A stretch of DNA of 64,000 nucleotides, taken from positions 620,001 to 684,000 of the forward strand of contig CAUJLY010000002.1 of NCBI GenBank assembly GCA_963281155.1, written 5' to 3'. Below the pieces are notes generated by a model that worked only from the letters and a program-made list of their open reading frames with translations, was not told the DNA's origin and did no database searches. Position numbers and translations under genes: made by a program. Each line of letters starts with the position of its first letter. Position 1 is the stretch's first letter. This stretch comes from Rhabditophanes sp. KR3021 (taxonomy: Eukaryota; Nematoda; Chromadorea; Rhabditida; Alloionematidae). Of the stretch, positions 21,747-32,925 are shown in pieces.

Positions 21747-22568
21747 ATGGATCAAGAAAACAACATTGAGTTAACTGATAAGCTAGAGGATTATGAGTTT
21801 ATTGATGACACTAAATCCAGGGAACTCAATGAAAGTAAGTTAACTATGTATTTATTTTAATTAATAATTGATTTTCAGATTGTCCAGACTTTATTCGTCC
21901 CATTTCTTTTCCGCTTGATGAGATCAAAAAGGCTAAAGAAGATTACGAGTTTCACATCTATCTTAAAGATCCAAAAGACAAAGACGTTGAACCTGCTGTA
22001 AGGGTTGATCAAATTGTTGCCTCACAACCCAAAACAACCTATGAAGTACTTCCAGCCCCAAGCAAAAACAAATTGCCTCAAGCTGGGAAGAAACAAACTA
22101 AGCGGTATCAAAATGCAAAGATCAACTCTTTGAATGCCACAAACTCTATTGGGATAAATGTATCGAGGAGATTTTAGATTTCATCCAACCTAAAGATGCA
22201 AAGACAACCTATATTTGTACTTCGAAAAGGTTTTGGATAAGATAAAAGAAGACGTTAACATGCATCTACCTAAGACAGGTATATCATTAGAACACAAAAG
22301 CATTTATAATAATTTTTCAACTACTATGCAAGAAGAGGAGAGAAGTATGAAGGACTTACTTACTGCTCCAGCTATCTCCACATTAAGTATAAATTCAACG
22401 TGTATTGAAGCACCTGCATTTCCAAATTACACCCCTAAGTTATTTTCAAGAAACACTGCACTTAATTCACAAGAATGGTTTCTGGTAAGCAAGAACATGT
22501 CGAGGAAGAAATGTCTATTCCCAGCATTGCGATTTAGAAATAAAAAAGTTTCAAAACGAGAGCAATAG
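21747..22568 (+). pseudogene. Unknown gene with two apparent frame shifts
   Basis: Exon 21747-21834 (MDQENNIELTDKLEDYEFID) splices across a 44-bp intron to 21879. Coding-like text then runs through three frames: NECPDFIRPISFPLDEIKKA onward; from about 22112 CKDQLFECHKLYWDKCIEEI; from about 22206 LYLYFEKVLDKIKEDVNMHL to the stop at 22568. Both changes are the equivalent of one-base deletions; the first sits at an AAAA run. The protein would be ~260 residues, charged, without signal or membrane segments. Near its end NSQEWFLVSKN resembles the conserved [10 protein letters not shown] junction segment of the AGAP gene at 53 kb. No family recognised. Could be a recent pseudogene or an assembly error. 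Confidence 0.45.
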
Positions 22569-22741
22569 TTTTGTATTAAATAGTGTCGCCGTTGTTTTAA
22601 GACATTTGTATTATTCGAACTTCGAAAGGAAATACAATCGACCAGCATTATCTCAATAGACCAACACTATATAAGAATGCAATTCAAAAACTGTCGCATT
22701 ATGTAAAATCTATTTATTAAAATAAATGGCACAATAAAATG

Positions 22742-23951
<1,210 letters not shown>

Positions 23952-24131
23952 TCTTTATCTACAAGTATTAAAGGTTATGTCATTTGATTGATAAGGTGGA
24001 TATTATTCATAAATATTTATACACGGTTGTCTTTACCGATCGTTAAGAAGACAGATAAAATGGAATTTCTTATGAATGTAACCAAAAACATATTATAACA
24101 ATAACAACAAATGTAACAAAAAGGTAAAAAG

Positions 24132-25339
24132 TTAAAAGACACGATCAAACTTGTTTCTTAGTTCAGTCATAGATATTAACAAGGCTTCTTCTGTACGCAG
24201 GGAATTTGATCCGTTGACCGGCAAACATTCTACTACATTGTCGAATAATTGATTGGGGTCTTTGGAAGTCAAATTATCATCTGAATTGAGAGCCGTTTCT
24301 AATCCACTCAGACCACCATACACCACCAGAATCTTAGTTGTGGATTTTTTGTTGATATTCAGATGAACCTGATTAGGCTTCTTTCCTTCTACTCCAACAG
24401 CAATCTTTGTATCATACGTTCCTTTCAAAACATCACTCAGACATTTGGCAACTTCAACATTGAACCCCCAGTAGAGGCCGGACTCTTCTCGGACAGCTCT
24501 AGCGCTCGTTAAAGTACCGGTGTACCTCTTTTGTTCATCCTCGAAATTATCTATCTTGACGGTGATGCGAGTATTTTTGGGTAAATAACATTGTTCATTA
24601 AGAATAAGCTTCTTCGATAATCCGACATCGCAAACTTCCCCCTTCCCTTCTTTCTTTGGCTCCTTAAGTATGACAGCTTCACGGTAAGGGAGAGAAAAGT
24701 CCTCTGCTCTCAAATGGTGTTTCCCATCTAATGGATTCATCAAACCTGCAAACTTCAGAGGCTTTTGCATCGGAAAGAGAGCTTTTCTGAGGTATTGCGG
24801 ACATTCAATATACTCTAAGATGCGAGCTAAGTGGAAATTGCACTCAATATTGTCTTCTGACACATAATCGTCTCCTGTCCAGTCTCCAGCAAAGTATCCT
24901 TTGACTTGATTCTCATCCATTTGACTAGTTTCATCATAAATGACCACTCTGTCGACGCAATGCAGAGCAGCTGCTCGGGCTACTTGTGAAGCTAGGTAAG
25001 CCATTAATTCAGGGCATTGAGCGTTGTTCATGATGGATCCGGGAATGGCAATAGTTAGGTGGTAGGGACGGTAATGTGGGCCGATGAATTTGGAAGTATC
25101 CACTCCGTATTGCATTTTGGCACCGGCTTTGTCTTTTTTGATTTGTTGGTAATCTTCGAATTGTTTCACCAAATCTTCTTCTTTCTTGGTGTTGCGGTCA
25201 TTATGCTCTGAAATAGATAAATTAAATATTTTAAAGCATCCAACTTACTTTTTCTCCACGTTTTTTCAATGGCTTTGCCTTTGATTAATTTTGTCGCCTT
25301 TCTGTGTTCTTCCCTTGACAGTTTTTCAGTTGTTTTCAT
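24132..25339 (-). CDS. SPOUT1: SPOUT-domain RNA methyltransferase, SPOUT1/C9orf114 (CENP-32) family
   Basis: Two exons (25249-25339, 24132-25207; 41-bp intron) encode 388 residues, close to the human ~376. After a basic, charged N-terminus (about 1-75) the family core starts at YRPYHLTIAIPGSIMNNAQ and continues through RAAALHCVDRVVIYDE, LEYIECPQYLRKALFPM and GLMNPLDGKHHLRAEDFSLPYREA. An OB-like insert (about 210-260) and the C-terminal knot half (KILVVYGGLSGLE) follow, ending in a conserved SMTELRNKFD-type tail. Members are trefoil-knot methyltransferases acting on RNA and needed at mitotic spindle poles. It lies in a minus-strand run between PISD and CDK9; spacing (515 bp to CDK9) gives no clear operon signal. 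Confidence 0.9.
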
Positions 25340-25855
25340 GATGATTGTACAGCGATTAATGCTAAATTTAATTCAATTCAAACTTATCCTTATTAATGGT
25401 TGGAAGGACGTTTATGTTTTTCGGTTTGAGATAGTTCGTTTTAGATTAGGAAGAATGTCATAATTTGGTTAATTAATAACTAATGAATAGTATTTGAGTG
25501 CAGCAAGTTAAGAAAGTTATTTTGGAAGTTAAATAACGTGTGCTAATACTTAATTAAACAATGTTTTAAAGTGCCGAGCATAACTATGTGCATAATGTTT
25601 ATGAAAGTAAATTATTCAATTTTAAAACTTTAAATGTGTTATGATGACTAAGTTTTCAATTACACACTAATTATAAACCAGCTGTAATATTTGAAAAAGT
25701 ATTAAATGAACCAAATAACAGCAAAGGAAATCCAAAAATTTTTATGTTTTTTTATTAAAGTTAAACAAAACATATTATAAAAATAAATTACATTTAATGA
25801 AATGGCCTAAAATCAGTAGCAATGTTAGTTCATTGTTTCGGTCACCATCCATAAT
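25340..25855. other. AT-rich intergenic spacer
   Basis: 516 bp holding the 3' end of the CDK9 transcript on the minus strand and the leader of the SPOUT1-like gene. No coding text seen. Confidence 0.5.
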
Positions 25856-27212
25856 TTAGAAAACCCTGTCCATGGCGCTGTAAGTAGTCTTAACAGGCAT
25901 GGACACTGGAGGAGGAACTGGAACCACAGGTTTTCTATTAGCGTGAGCACCTTTTCCAGCCGTAAACTCAAAGCTACCACCTTTAGGAGCCTTGTCAAAG
26001 ATTCTTTTTAAACTGTCAGCTTTTTTGGGCAATTGGAAGAAAAATACATGGTCCAAAGCTTCATCACAATTGGGTCTTTTGGCAGGATTCAGAGAAAGCA
26101 GGTCATCAATTAAGCCCAACGCATGCTGATCTTTGACAATAGGTTCCAATTTTCTAACTAATTCACGAGGTATATTCTGAGGTAAAGTATAGTTTTTGTA
26201 GTACTCGAGAGATTCGCAATTCGGCATACTATCGTTGTTGATGGATCCGCATTTGGTGTAAATTTGTTTCAATACAACACTTTCACTATTTCCATCGAAT
26301 AAGGCGTTCCTGATGAAGAATTCGGCAAGAATACAACCTAAAATATAGATTATTAGAGTCAGCAATTTAATAATTTACCTGCTGACCACAAATCAATGCT
26401 TTCGTTGTACTTTCTTTCCCCTAACAAAATTTCTGGAGCTCTATACCAGAGTGTGACAACTCTATTTGTGTAAGCGAGCTGATGCTCATTCTTTGTGTGC
26501 ATTCTAGAAAGTCCAAAGTCCGCAATTTTCAAAGTGCCATTATTTTCAGTCGAAATCAAGATATTGGCTACTTTTAAGTCACGATGTAGCAGTTTCGACT
26601 TGTGGATTTTGAATAAACCATTGAAAAAGTCATACGCCATTCTTTTAATCTCAGGAAGTTGAAAAGGCACAGCTCTGTTCCCCAATAAAGCGCACAAATC
26701 ATACTCGCAGAAAGTGAGAATGAGATGAAAGTACGCACAATCATTGCCCTCCCCATCTTTGCTATTCCGGTTCTTAGTGCTCCTTTCCGAGACGACTTCG
26801 ATCAACTCCGTGACATTTGGATGCTTGATCATTGAAAGGTACTTGATTTCACGGAGAGCAGTTATTGGAAAACCGTCATCTTTCTGCGAATCAACTAATA
26901 TCTTTTTCATAGCAACAATTTTACCGGTACTTTTACATCTTCCTCTAAAAGCAACCCCAAATTAAATTATGTCCAAATATTCCAAACTTACTTTCTAACA
27001 ATCCCAAAAGTCCCAGCGCCAATTTGTTCCAGCACCTCATATTTCGCCTCAATATTCGACATCGTAGGATAATTAAATGTCTGGGCATATTTTCTTAAAT
27101 TATCAGAAATACATATCTTTGGAGGCTGAGAGAGTTGACTTTTGTCAGTATGTGGCCTTTTCAAGTCACGATGGGCATTTTTTTTGTCTTCAAAAGCTGT
27201 CGACTCTGCCAT
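25856..27212 (-). CDS. CDK9: Cyclin-dependent kinase 9 (P-TEFb catalytic subunit)
   Basis: Three exons (26992-27212, 26379-26944, 25856-26337; introns 47 and 41 bp), 422 residues. The kinase domain opens with YEVLEQIGAGTFGIVRKG (glycine loop) and VAMKKIL (ATP-binding Lys). It then carries FPITALREIKYL, the exact PITALRE signature that first named CDK9. HRDLKVAN (catalytic loop), DFGLSR and the T-loop TNRVVTLWYRAPE with its activating threonine are intact. A ~55-residue N-terminal extension and a basic/proline-rich C-terminus (KPVVPVPPPVSMPV) flank the domain. CDK9 with cyclin T phosphorylates the RNA polymerase II tail and pause factors to release elongation. An acceptor-like CTATTAG is 5 nt before the ATG. 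Confidence 0.95.
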
Positions 27213-27954
27213 TTTTACTAATAGAATGGTCTGAAATACAAAAAATGGTTAATAATGAAACAAAACAAATACAATAGCAACGCATCAAAAAGTAGCGAAA
27301 AGTTAACAATGTGCGTAAACCCAATTTCCCATCAAGGTAAACAGCATTCGTTACTAGAGAGACCAGCTTTTTGGCATCATCCTTTTTGAGTAGACAAGTC
27401 AAATTAATTTAGGATTGTCACTACCAACAAGGTCTGTCTTTTATTTGTATATGTTTTTGTAATCTAAAGTAGATTAAACTAATCTGAGACATTCATTTCG
27501 ATCTATCTCTTGTTTTAAAAGTGCCAATCACTTCGTCTCTTAAAGTCATCGTAATATCCAATTCCTTGTCATCAATCTACCCAACTTTTCACTTCGCCTT
27601 AGCTCATTCTATCGACAAACGTAGCAAATCTTTACGCTGACACTTCATGATTCACTGCAATCTATGACTAACACCATCCTTCCTTTGCAGCTATTTTTTC
27701 AAGCCGCCCCATGCACATAACAACACATAATTCAACCACAAAATATTAAGTTATTATCACAAAAACAGTTGTTCATGCTTGGATTGTAGACGAGACGTCT
27801 ATTGAATGGTGAAAGCTTACTCAATAACTCACATTCTCTTTTTACGTTTACTATATAATATTATTTGATGTTATAATGAAATCGACCTCGATTTTGCTGC
27901 TATGGTTGTGTGTATTTATTTAATCAATTTGTTTTATAGATATACTTTTTGAAC
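27213..27954. other. Divergent promoter region between CDK9 and REEP
   Basis: 742 bp between two divergent genes, without protein-like reading frames. A TTTTATAG acceptor-like site about 15 nt before the REEP start suggests a 5' UTR intron or trans-splice site. Confidence 0.5.
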
Positions 27955-28538
27955 ATGCAACTTCCACCTCAAGTCGACAAATTTGTAAAGGATTTTGATG
28001 CTAAACTTCACCAACCTAGTGTTGTTACTGATGCTCTCGGTACCGTTGAAGCCAAAACTGGAGTCAAGAGATTGTACATCGTCGGAGGTAATTTAAATTT
28101 TTAAGGCTTTTAAATATGTTTTTAGGGTTCTTTTTAATCAATGTTATCTATCTCATCTTCGGCCACTACGCAAACCTGATGTGCAACTTCATCGGCTTCG
28201 CCTACCCAGCCTACATCTCCGTCAAGGCAATCGAATCCGCACCCAAAGAAGACGACACCCAATGGCTCACATACTGGGTCGTCTTCGGCTTCTTCAACCT
28301 CCTCGAAACCTTCTCCGTCGCCATCCTCTCCGTCTTTCCCTTTTATTGGCTGTTCAAGTGTTGTTTCTGCATCTACCTCTACCTTCCAATGACTATGGGC
28401 GCCCAAACCATCTACTTCAAATTCGTCAAGCCAGTCGTCCTCAAGCATCAGGAAACCATCGATGCTGCCCTCAAAAGAGCTTCTCGCGTCGGAGACAGTG
28501 CCCGTGAACAGTTTGAAAAAACTGTCAAAGCCAATTAG
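27955..28538 (+). CDS. REEP5: REEP5/6 (TB2/DP1/HVA22) ER-shaping protein
   Basis: Two exons (27955-28087, 28126-28538; 38-bp intron) give 181 residues, the usual REEP5/6 length. A soluble N-terminus leads into hydrophobic hairpins: YIVGGFFLINVIYLIFG, then the family-defining FAYPAYISVKAIES, then TYWVVFGFFNLLE and a third segment ending YLYLPMTMGAQTIY. The tail is an amphipathic helix rich in Lys/Ala. These hairpins wedge into the ER membrane and form high-curvature tubules. Exon 2 uses mostly C-ending codons, unlike its AT-rich neighbours, which indicates high expression and also opens long spurious frames on other phases (e.g. 142 codons antisense). Confidence 0.95.
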
Positions 28539-28896
28539 ATTTCTTACCATGTCATAATACAAAAAGAAACTACTTCACATAACATACCCCACACTTTATT
28601 TTAATTTAACATCTTTATTCAATACTGTAGACTTTTATTGAGACAGTTTAATTGCACAATCTAATGTTACTTTATTGGAACAATTTAATTTTGCTTTATT
28701 GGTTATGTTTTAATTGCAATAAAATAGTATTTCATTTTTTGTGTTGTTTCACCATATTAAATACAGTTATACTCCTTCGTATGGATGTACTTCTCAATAC
28801 ACCACACCAGCTATGGCAGCTGGAGCAAGAGGGTTGAATGAAGGAAGAGGTTATTCAGGATATTCACATATGATCAGCATTCTTTCAATACGTCGC

Positions 28897-29816
28897 CTTG
28901 GTCATTAAGCTGAGTTATTCGATCGCCATCACCCTACTGCTTCAATATGTGATGGACCATCTTGACACAACAAATCTAGGTTTTCCAATTGAATCAGCTA
29001 GCGGTACCGCTTACTTGGACTATTTGGCCTATGCAGATGACATGGCACTGGTATCAAACAGCTCTGCCAATCTACAAGTACTTCTGAATAGGTTTGCTGT
29101 GGTGTCAGAAAAAGTAAATCTGCAATTGAACCTTAGCAAGTGCAATTACTTGGTTCAATGGAACAGATCTGGCGAACTCTACCCTGCCTCCATCTCGCTC
29201 AATGACACCCCCCTTGCAAGTAGACTCATACGGATACTTGGGCCAAATTATATCCAGCACAAATACCAGAGCTATGGACAAAGAACTAACCACAGACTTG
29301 AGAAGTTCAGGAAAGCCTTCTTTTGTAATCGCAAGCTTCTCGCGGACAAAATACTATCCCTCAGGCTAAAGCGGAATCTGTATATGTCTGCTGTGCGTCC
29401 GACTCTGACCTACCCATGCAATACTTGGACCCAAAGAGGAGGTGATATCGAAAGACTTGAAAGAGCCGAAAAGAAAGTGGGGCGGTCTATTCTGCACAAT
29501 CATGGATCTTCAACCCTAAAACGAAGGAATACATCCCTCCGACGTACTGAAAAAGAAGCTGGACACTGACTTTGCAGTTAAGTTTGTCAAAGACCAAAAG
29601 ACTAAAATGCTGGACAAGCTAGTGAATCTTCCTCTGGAAAGACCAGCCATGTTTATTTTTGACTGGGACCAACACAAAGTGAAGGAAAGGCCAGCTGGAA
29701 AACCTCCTCAAAGAATCTTCGATGACTTGCCAACTGCAAGCGCTCTTCCAAAACCACCGACTGCCCTGGGAAGAAGCACCAGGATCAAGAATACTATAAC
29801 TAAATACCCGGGTTAA
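28897..29816 (+). mobile_element. Decayed non-LTR retrotransposon (LINE) fragment, reverse-transcriptase 3' half
   Basis: An open stretch to 29569 carries the C-terminal half of a LINE reverse transcriptase. The catalytic motif is YLAYADDMALVSNS, followed by the thumb-region text VNLQLNLSKCNYLVQW and MSAVRPTLTYPCNTW, then IERLERAEKKVGRSI. The endonuclease and first RT motifs are missing (5' truncation, usual for LINEs). Frame changes near 29530 and 29570 lead to LDTDFAVKFVKDQKTKMLDK and a proline-rich end. Sequence is markedly less AT-rich than the surroundings. Clade not assigned; a dead copy. Confidence 0.85.
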
Positions 29817-30415
29817 ATATTAGACGTTAGGACCACATTGAGGTACAATTGACTTTATCTATATTCATTTTTTGTGTTTTATATTGTTAATGTTTTTATC
29901 TCTTTTCTATGAGAGCCAGATATCTCTTTGATACAATGGTCAATAAATAGATCATAAAGGGTAAAAAAATATTTTTTGTACCATGTATATAAGTGTCAAA
30001 ATAGGTTAGAATGATCAACTCTTTTATGTAAGAAGTTAAAGTTTCATTTGGTTAGGAATAGACCGCCTGCAAGGGAATGATAAAAAAAGAAGTCTCAAAA
30101 AGTGTATTCCGAATCTGGTTTTATAAGAAAACAGTATCCCATCCTTTTTAACAGGTACAAATACCAGTCAAAGTACATGCCAGCACATATAAGGCAAACT
30201 AAAATTTCTTTTTACTTAAACCGCAATTCCGTAAATTAATATTTCCTTCTACTTAAACTGTAAATTAGTATTTTAGTCCGTAATATTTTTTTCGTCAGAT
30301 ATCTAAATACCTCCGCTGCCCAGCAGAAAAGAGATATTGAATATCTAGGCTATCTACAAGGGAATGATAGGGAAAATTGTTTGACCATCTTAAATTGTAA
30401 AATTTCTATTGTAGG
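29817..30415. other. AT-rich spacer with a 13-nt direct repeat
   Basis: Non-coding. CAAGGGAATGATA occurs near 30070 and again near 30358, about 290 bp apart, so the intervening AT-rich segment may be a small insertion with flanking duplication or a decayed LINE 3' flank. No terminal inverted repeats noticed. Confidence 0.35.
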
Positions 30416-31608
30416 ATGGTGTTGTTGCTTCAAATATTGCTAATTTCATTTAAACTTGTGTTTTTTGTTGTTGCCACTGAAAAAGGTAATTTGAATATCT
30501 TTTAAATTAATCAACTTATTTAGTTAACGGCTTTAATATATTCAACGAAAACTACATTTACGCAAACAACATCCTAAACACAACAAATACTTACTCACCA
30601 GACAGGATTACTCTCGTTATTACTTGTTCCAGTTCCTACCTCAAACCTAAATTTGAAGGATCTATTAATAATTGGGATGGTCCTATGATTATAGGTGTGT
30701 TAATAGATGATAATGAGATAATTGGTAAACAAGCCGCATGTGTTTATTGCACTTTAAAAAATATGAAAGGAGTTAATTCGAAGTTGAGCGTACAATTTAT
30801 TTATAAAATTAGGTATCCCAATTATAGTGAGGCTGAATTGATGAAGTATCTTAGTTCCGTCGATTGTAAGAATGAGTCACAGGTGGAAAGTATTTGTGAA
30901 ATGAAAAAGCTTTCTTTTGAGGAAAAGGTTATGAAAGTTTCGATGTTTCCTATTAATGTGTTGAGAAATATTGGTAGAAGAGAAGTTACGACTGAGTTTA
31001 TGATTTTGACTGATTTGGACCACGTTTATTCTGAACATTTTGAAAGCAAAATGGCTGCTTTGGCAAGGAAGGAATTAAAAGCTGGCTCGAAGAAGGTTTT
31101 AGTGATGCGGTTTTTCGAGGTAGATGATTCAATTAAAGAACCAGTCAGAAATAAGAATGAATTAGAGAAATTGATGAATGCAAAGCTAGCTACTGAATTC
31201 CATTTTAAACATTTCCGAGTTGGACATGCTATTCCTAAACTTCCAGAATGGTTCAAAATAAAAGATTCGGATGTAGCTACTGTTCAATTTACACAGCCTT
31301 ATAAAGTAAAGGGATGGGAACCTCAAATAGTGACACGTTCTGACATTCCTTTGCATTATGATATGCCTTATCCGTATCTTTCCCAAACTTCACATAGAAT
31401 AGAACTTTGTAGAGCAGGGTATGAATTTTTAATAGTAAACGATTGTTTTGTTTATCATCATGGGTTTAAATCAGAGAAGGAACTAAAATTCGTACGAACC
31501 ATTTTTAAATTTAACAAAAAAAGCAAGCTGTTGAATAAACAAAAAGGAGCTTTTGTAAAGAGACTTGATCGCATTTATCCCAAAACACATAAGAAATGTC
31601 CGATGTAA
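30416..31608 (+). CDS. GT49-family glycosyltransferase (LARGE/B4GAT1-like domain)
   Basis: Two exons (30416-30485, 30524-31608; 38-bp intron), 384 residues. An N-terminal hydrophobic anchor (MVLLLQILLISFKLVFFVVA) precedes ITLVITCSSSYL and NNWDGPMIIGVLIDD, the opening of Glyco_transf_49 domains. A D-x-D-type metal site appears as TEFMILTDLDHVYSEHFE, and the C-terminal CRAGYEFLIVNDCFVYHHGF matches the family's closing strand. GT49 enzymes transfer glucuronate or GlcNAc onto surface glycans such as those on dystroglycan; nematodes have many copies affecting surface coat. The ATG is one base after an ATTGTAG acceptor. It stands alone, downstream of the dead LINE. Precise sugar specificity unknown. 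Confidence 0.85.
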
Positions 31609-32925
31609 AATGAAAGTTGTTTACTATTTATTTAATGTATCCATTTTTGTTTTAATAAAAGTAATTATTTGTATTATCCCTTGTGAACCGTGCAATTTTA
31701 TTTATTTTCAGGAATCAAAAAGAACACACACAATTATATGAAATATGTTTATTTAAAATAATGATACCCTAATATACCGATAAAGTATATATGTCTAGAA
31801 TGATTTAATGTATTTTAGTTGTTACTTATATAAGGTCGATGTCCTTACTCATCGATCCTTATAGCAATTGTACTAATTTTGAATGCTATTTAATTGCTTA
31901 AGTTTTTTTATTTTTATGTAATTATCTTCTCTATTATAAATAAATGTAAGCATAAAATGTTAACTTTTTTATAGTCCCACCAAATTTGTTTTAAACGCAT
32001 TCGAAAGAGAAACCAATTTAGAAAGACCCATTTTTAATATACCCGTCCAAACATTTTGATCTTATAAGCACTAGAAAGGTCTGCTAAGAAAAAAGATCGT
32101 TTTTTTGGGAGCTTGAAGATCATTCGGCTTCTATTTTTGTTAAATAACATACGTTTTCTCAAAATGTGTTCGATGAAAAACCAAGAAATTAATTGTTTTG
32201 TATTGCTATTATTATCTTTTGTTTAAATTTGTTGTTATTATTTAAATGTTTTTTAACAATATTTTGTTCTGATAAAACGACAAAAAATTGAACAAAGTGT
32301 TAAAAAATCACTTTTTAAATGCAATATCCAAACGATCATAACCTTTTCCAACACATATAATTTTTTTCGTTTTAGCTGCATTAAAACCTTCTTAAAAACT
32401 GTACGGAGCCCCCGATTTTCAGCTCATCTGAACCTTGCAAAATTTGTCGTAATGTGCTTTGAATAGATGTCACGATGTGTCTTCTAATTTTGTTGGAAAA
32501 TAGCTCCTTCAAGGTTTTTTGCACCATCTTTTATGTCTTGAAAAGGCAAACAAAATGACTGTACGTTAACACTTTTTAATTTACAATCAAATAGGATATG
32601 ATGCTTTCAAAATAACAATATTCAGAACAGAAAAATTATTTGGATGGCTGTAGGGAGAATAGTGTTGATGCAATTTGAAGACGAATATGCTTCTTTCCAA
32701 GTTGTTCATTTATTCTAAAGAACATGCATTTATTCTAAATTAAGTACGCTTCCTTCCATCTGATTATCTCTTGTGACGATAGTATTCTCATCGTTTTGCA
32801 TGCCTAATACGTCTGTAATTAATTATTAATAGGTGATTTTTATTGGCTTCTTGATAATTTGAATAAACTAACTTGTGGCAATCCAATTAGAGAGAGTCAA
32901 AAATTACTGGGTCAGGATTGATGAA
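31609..32925. other. AT-rich intergenic region upstream of HIRA
   Basis: 1.3 kb with no supported gene. Contains the GT49 3' UTR (AATAAA near 31655) and T-rich sequence; base composition is balanced between strands, unlike the transcribed introns elsewhere in this window. Confidence 0.5.

Noticed and set aside
28134..28562. 142-codon minus-strand open frame and a 108-codon plus-frame overlapping REEP
   Set aside because: Shadows of the C-rich codons of REEP; compositions (runs of Asp/Glu/Gly or His/Arg/Leu) are artefacts.
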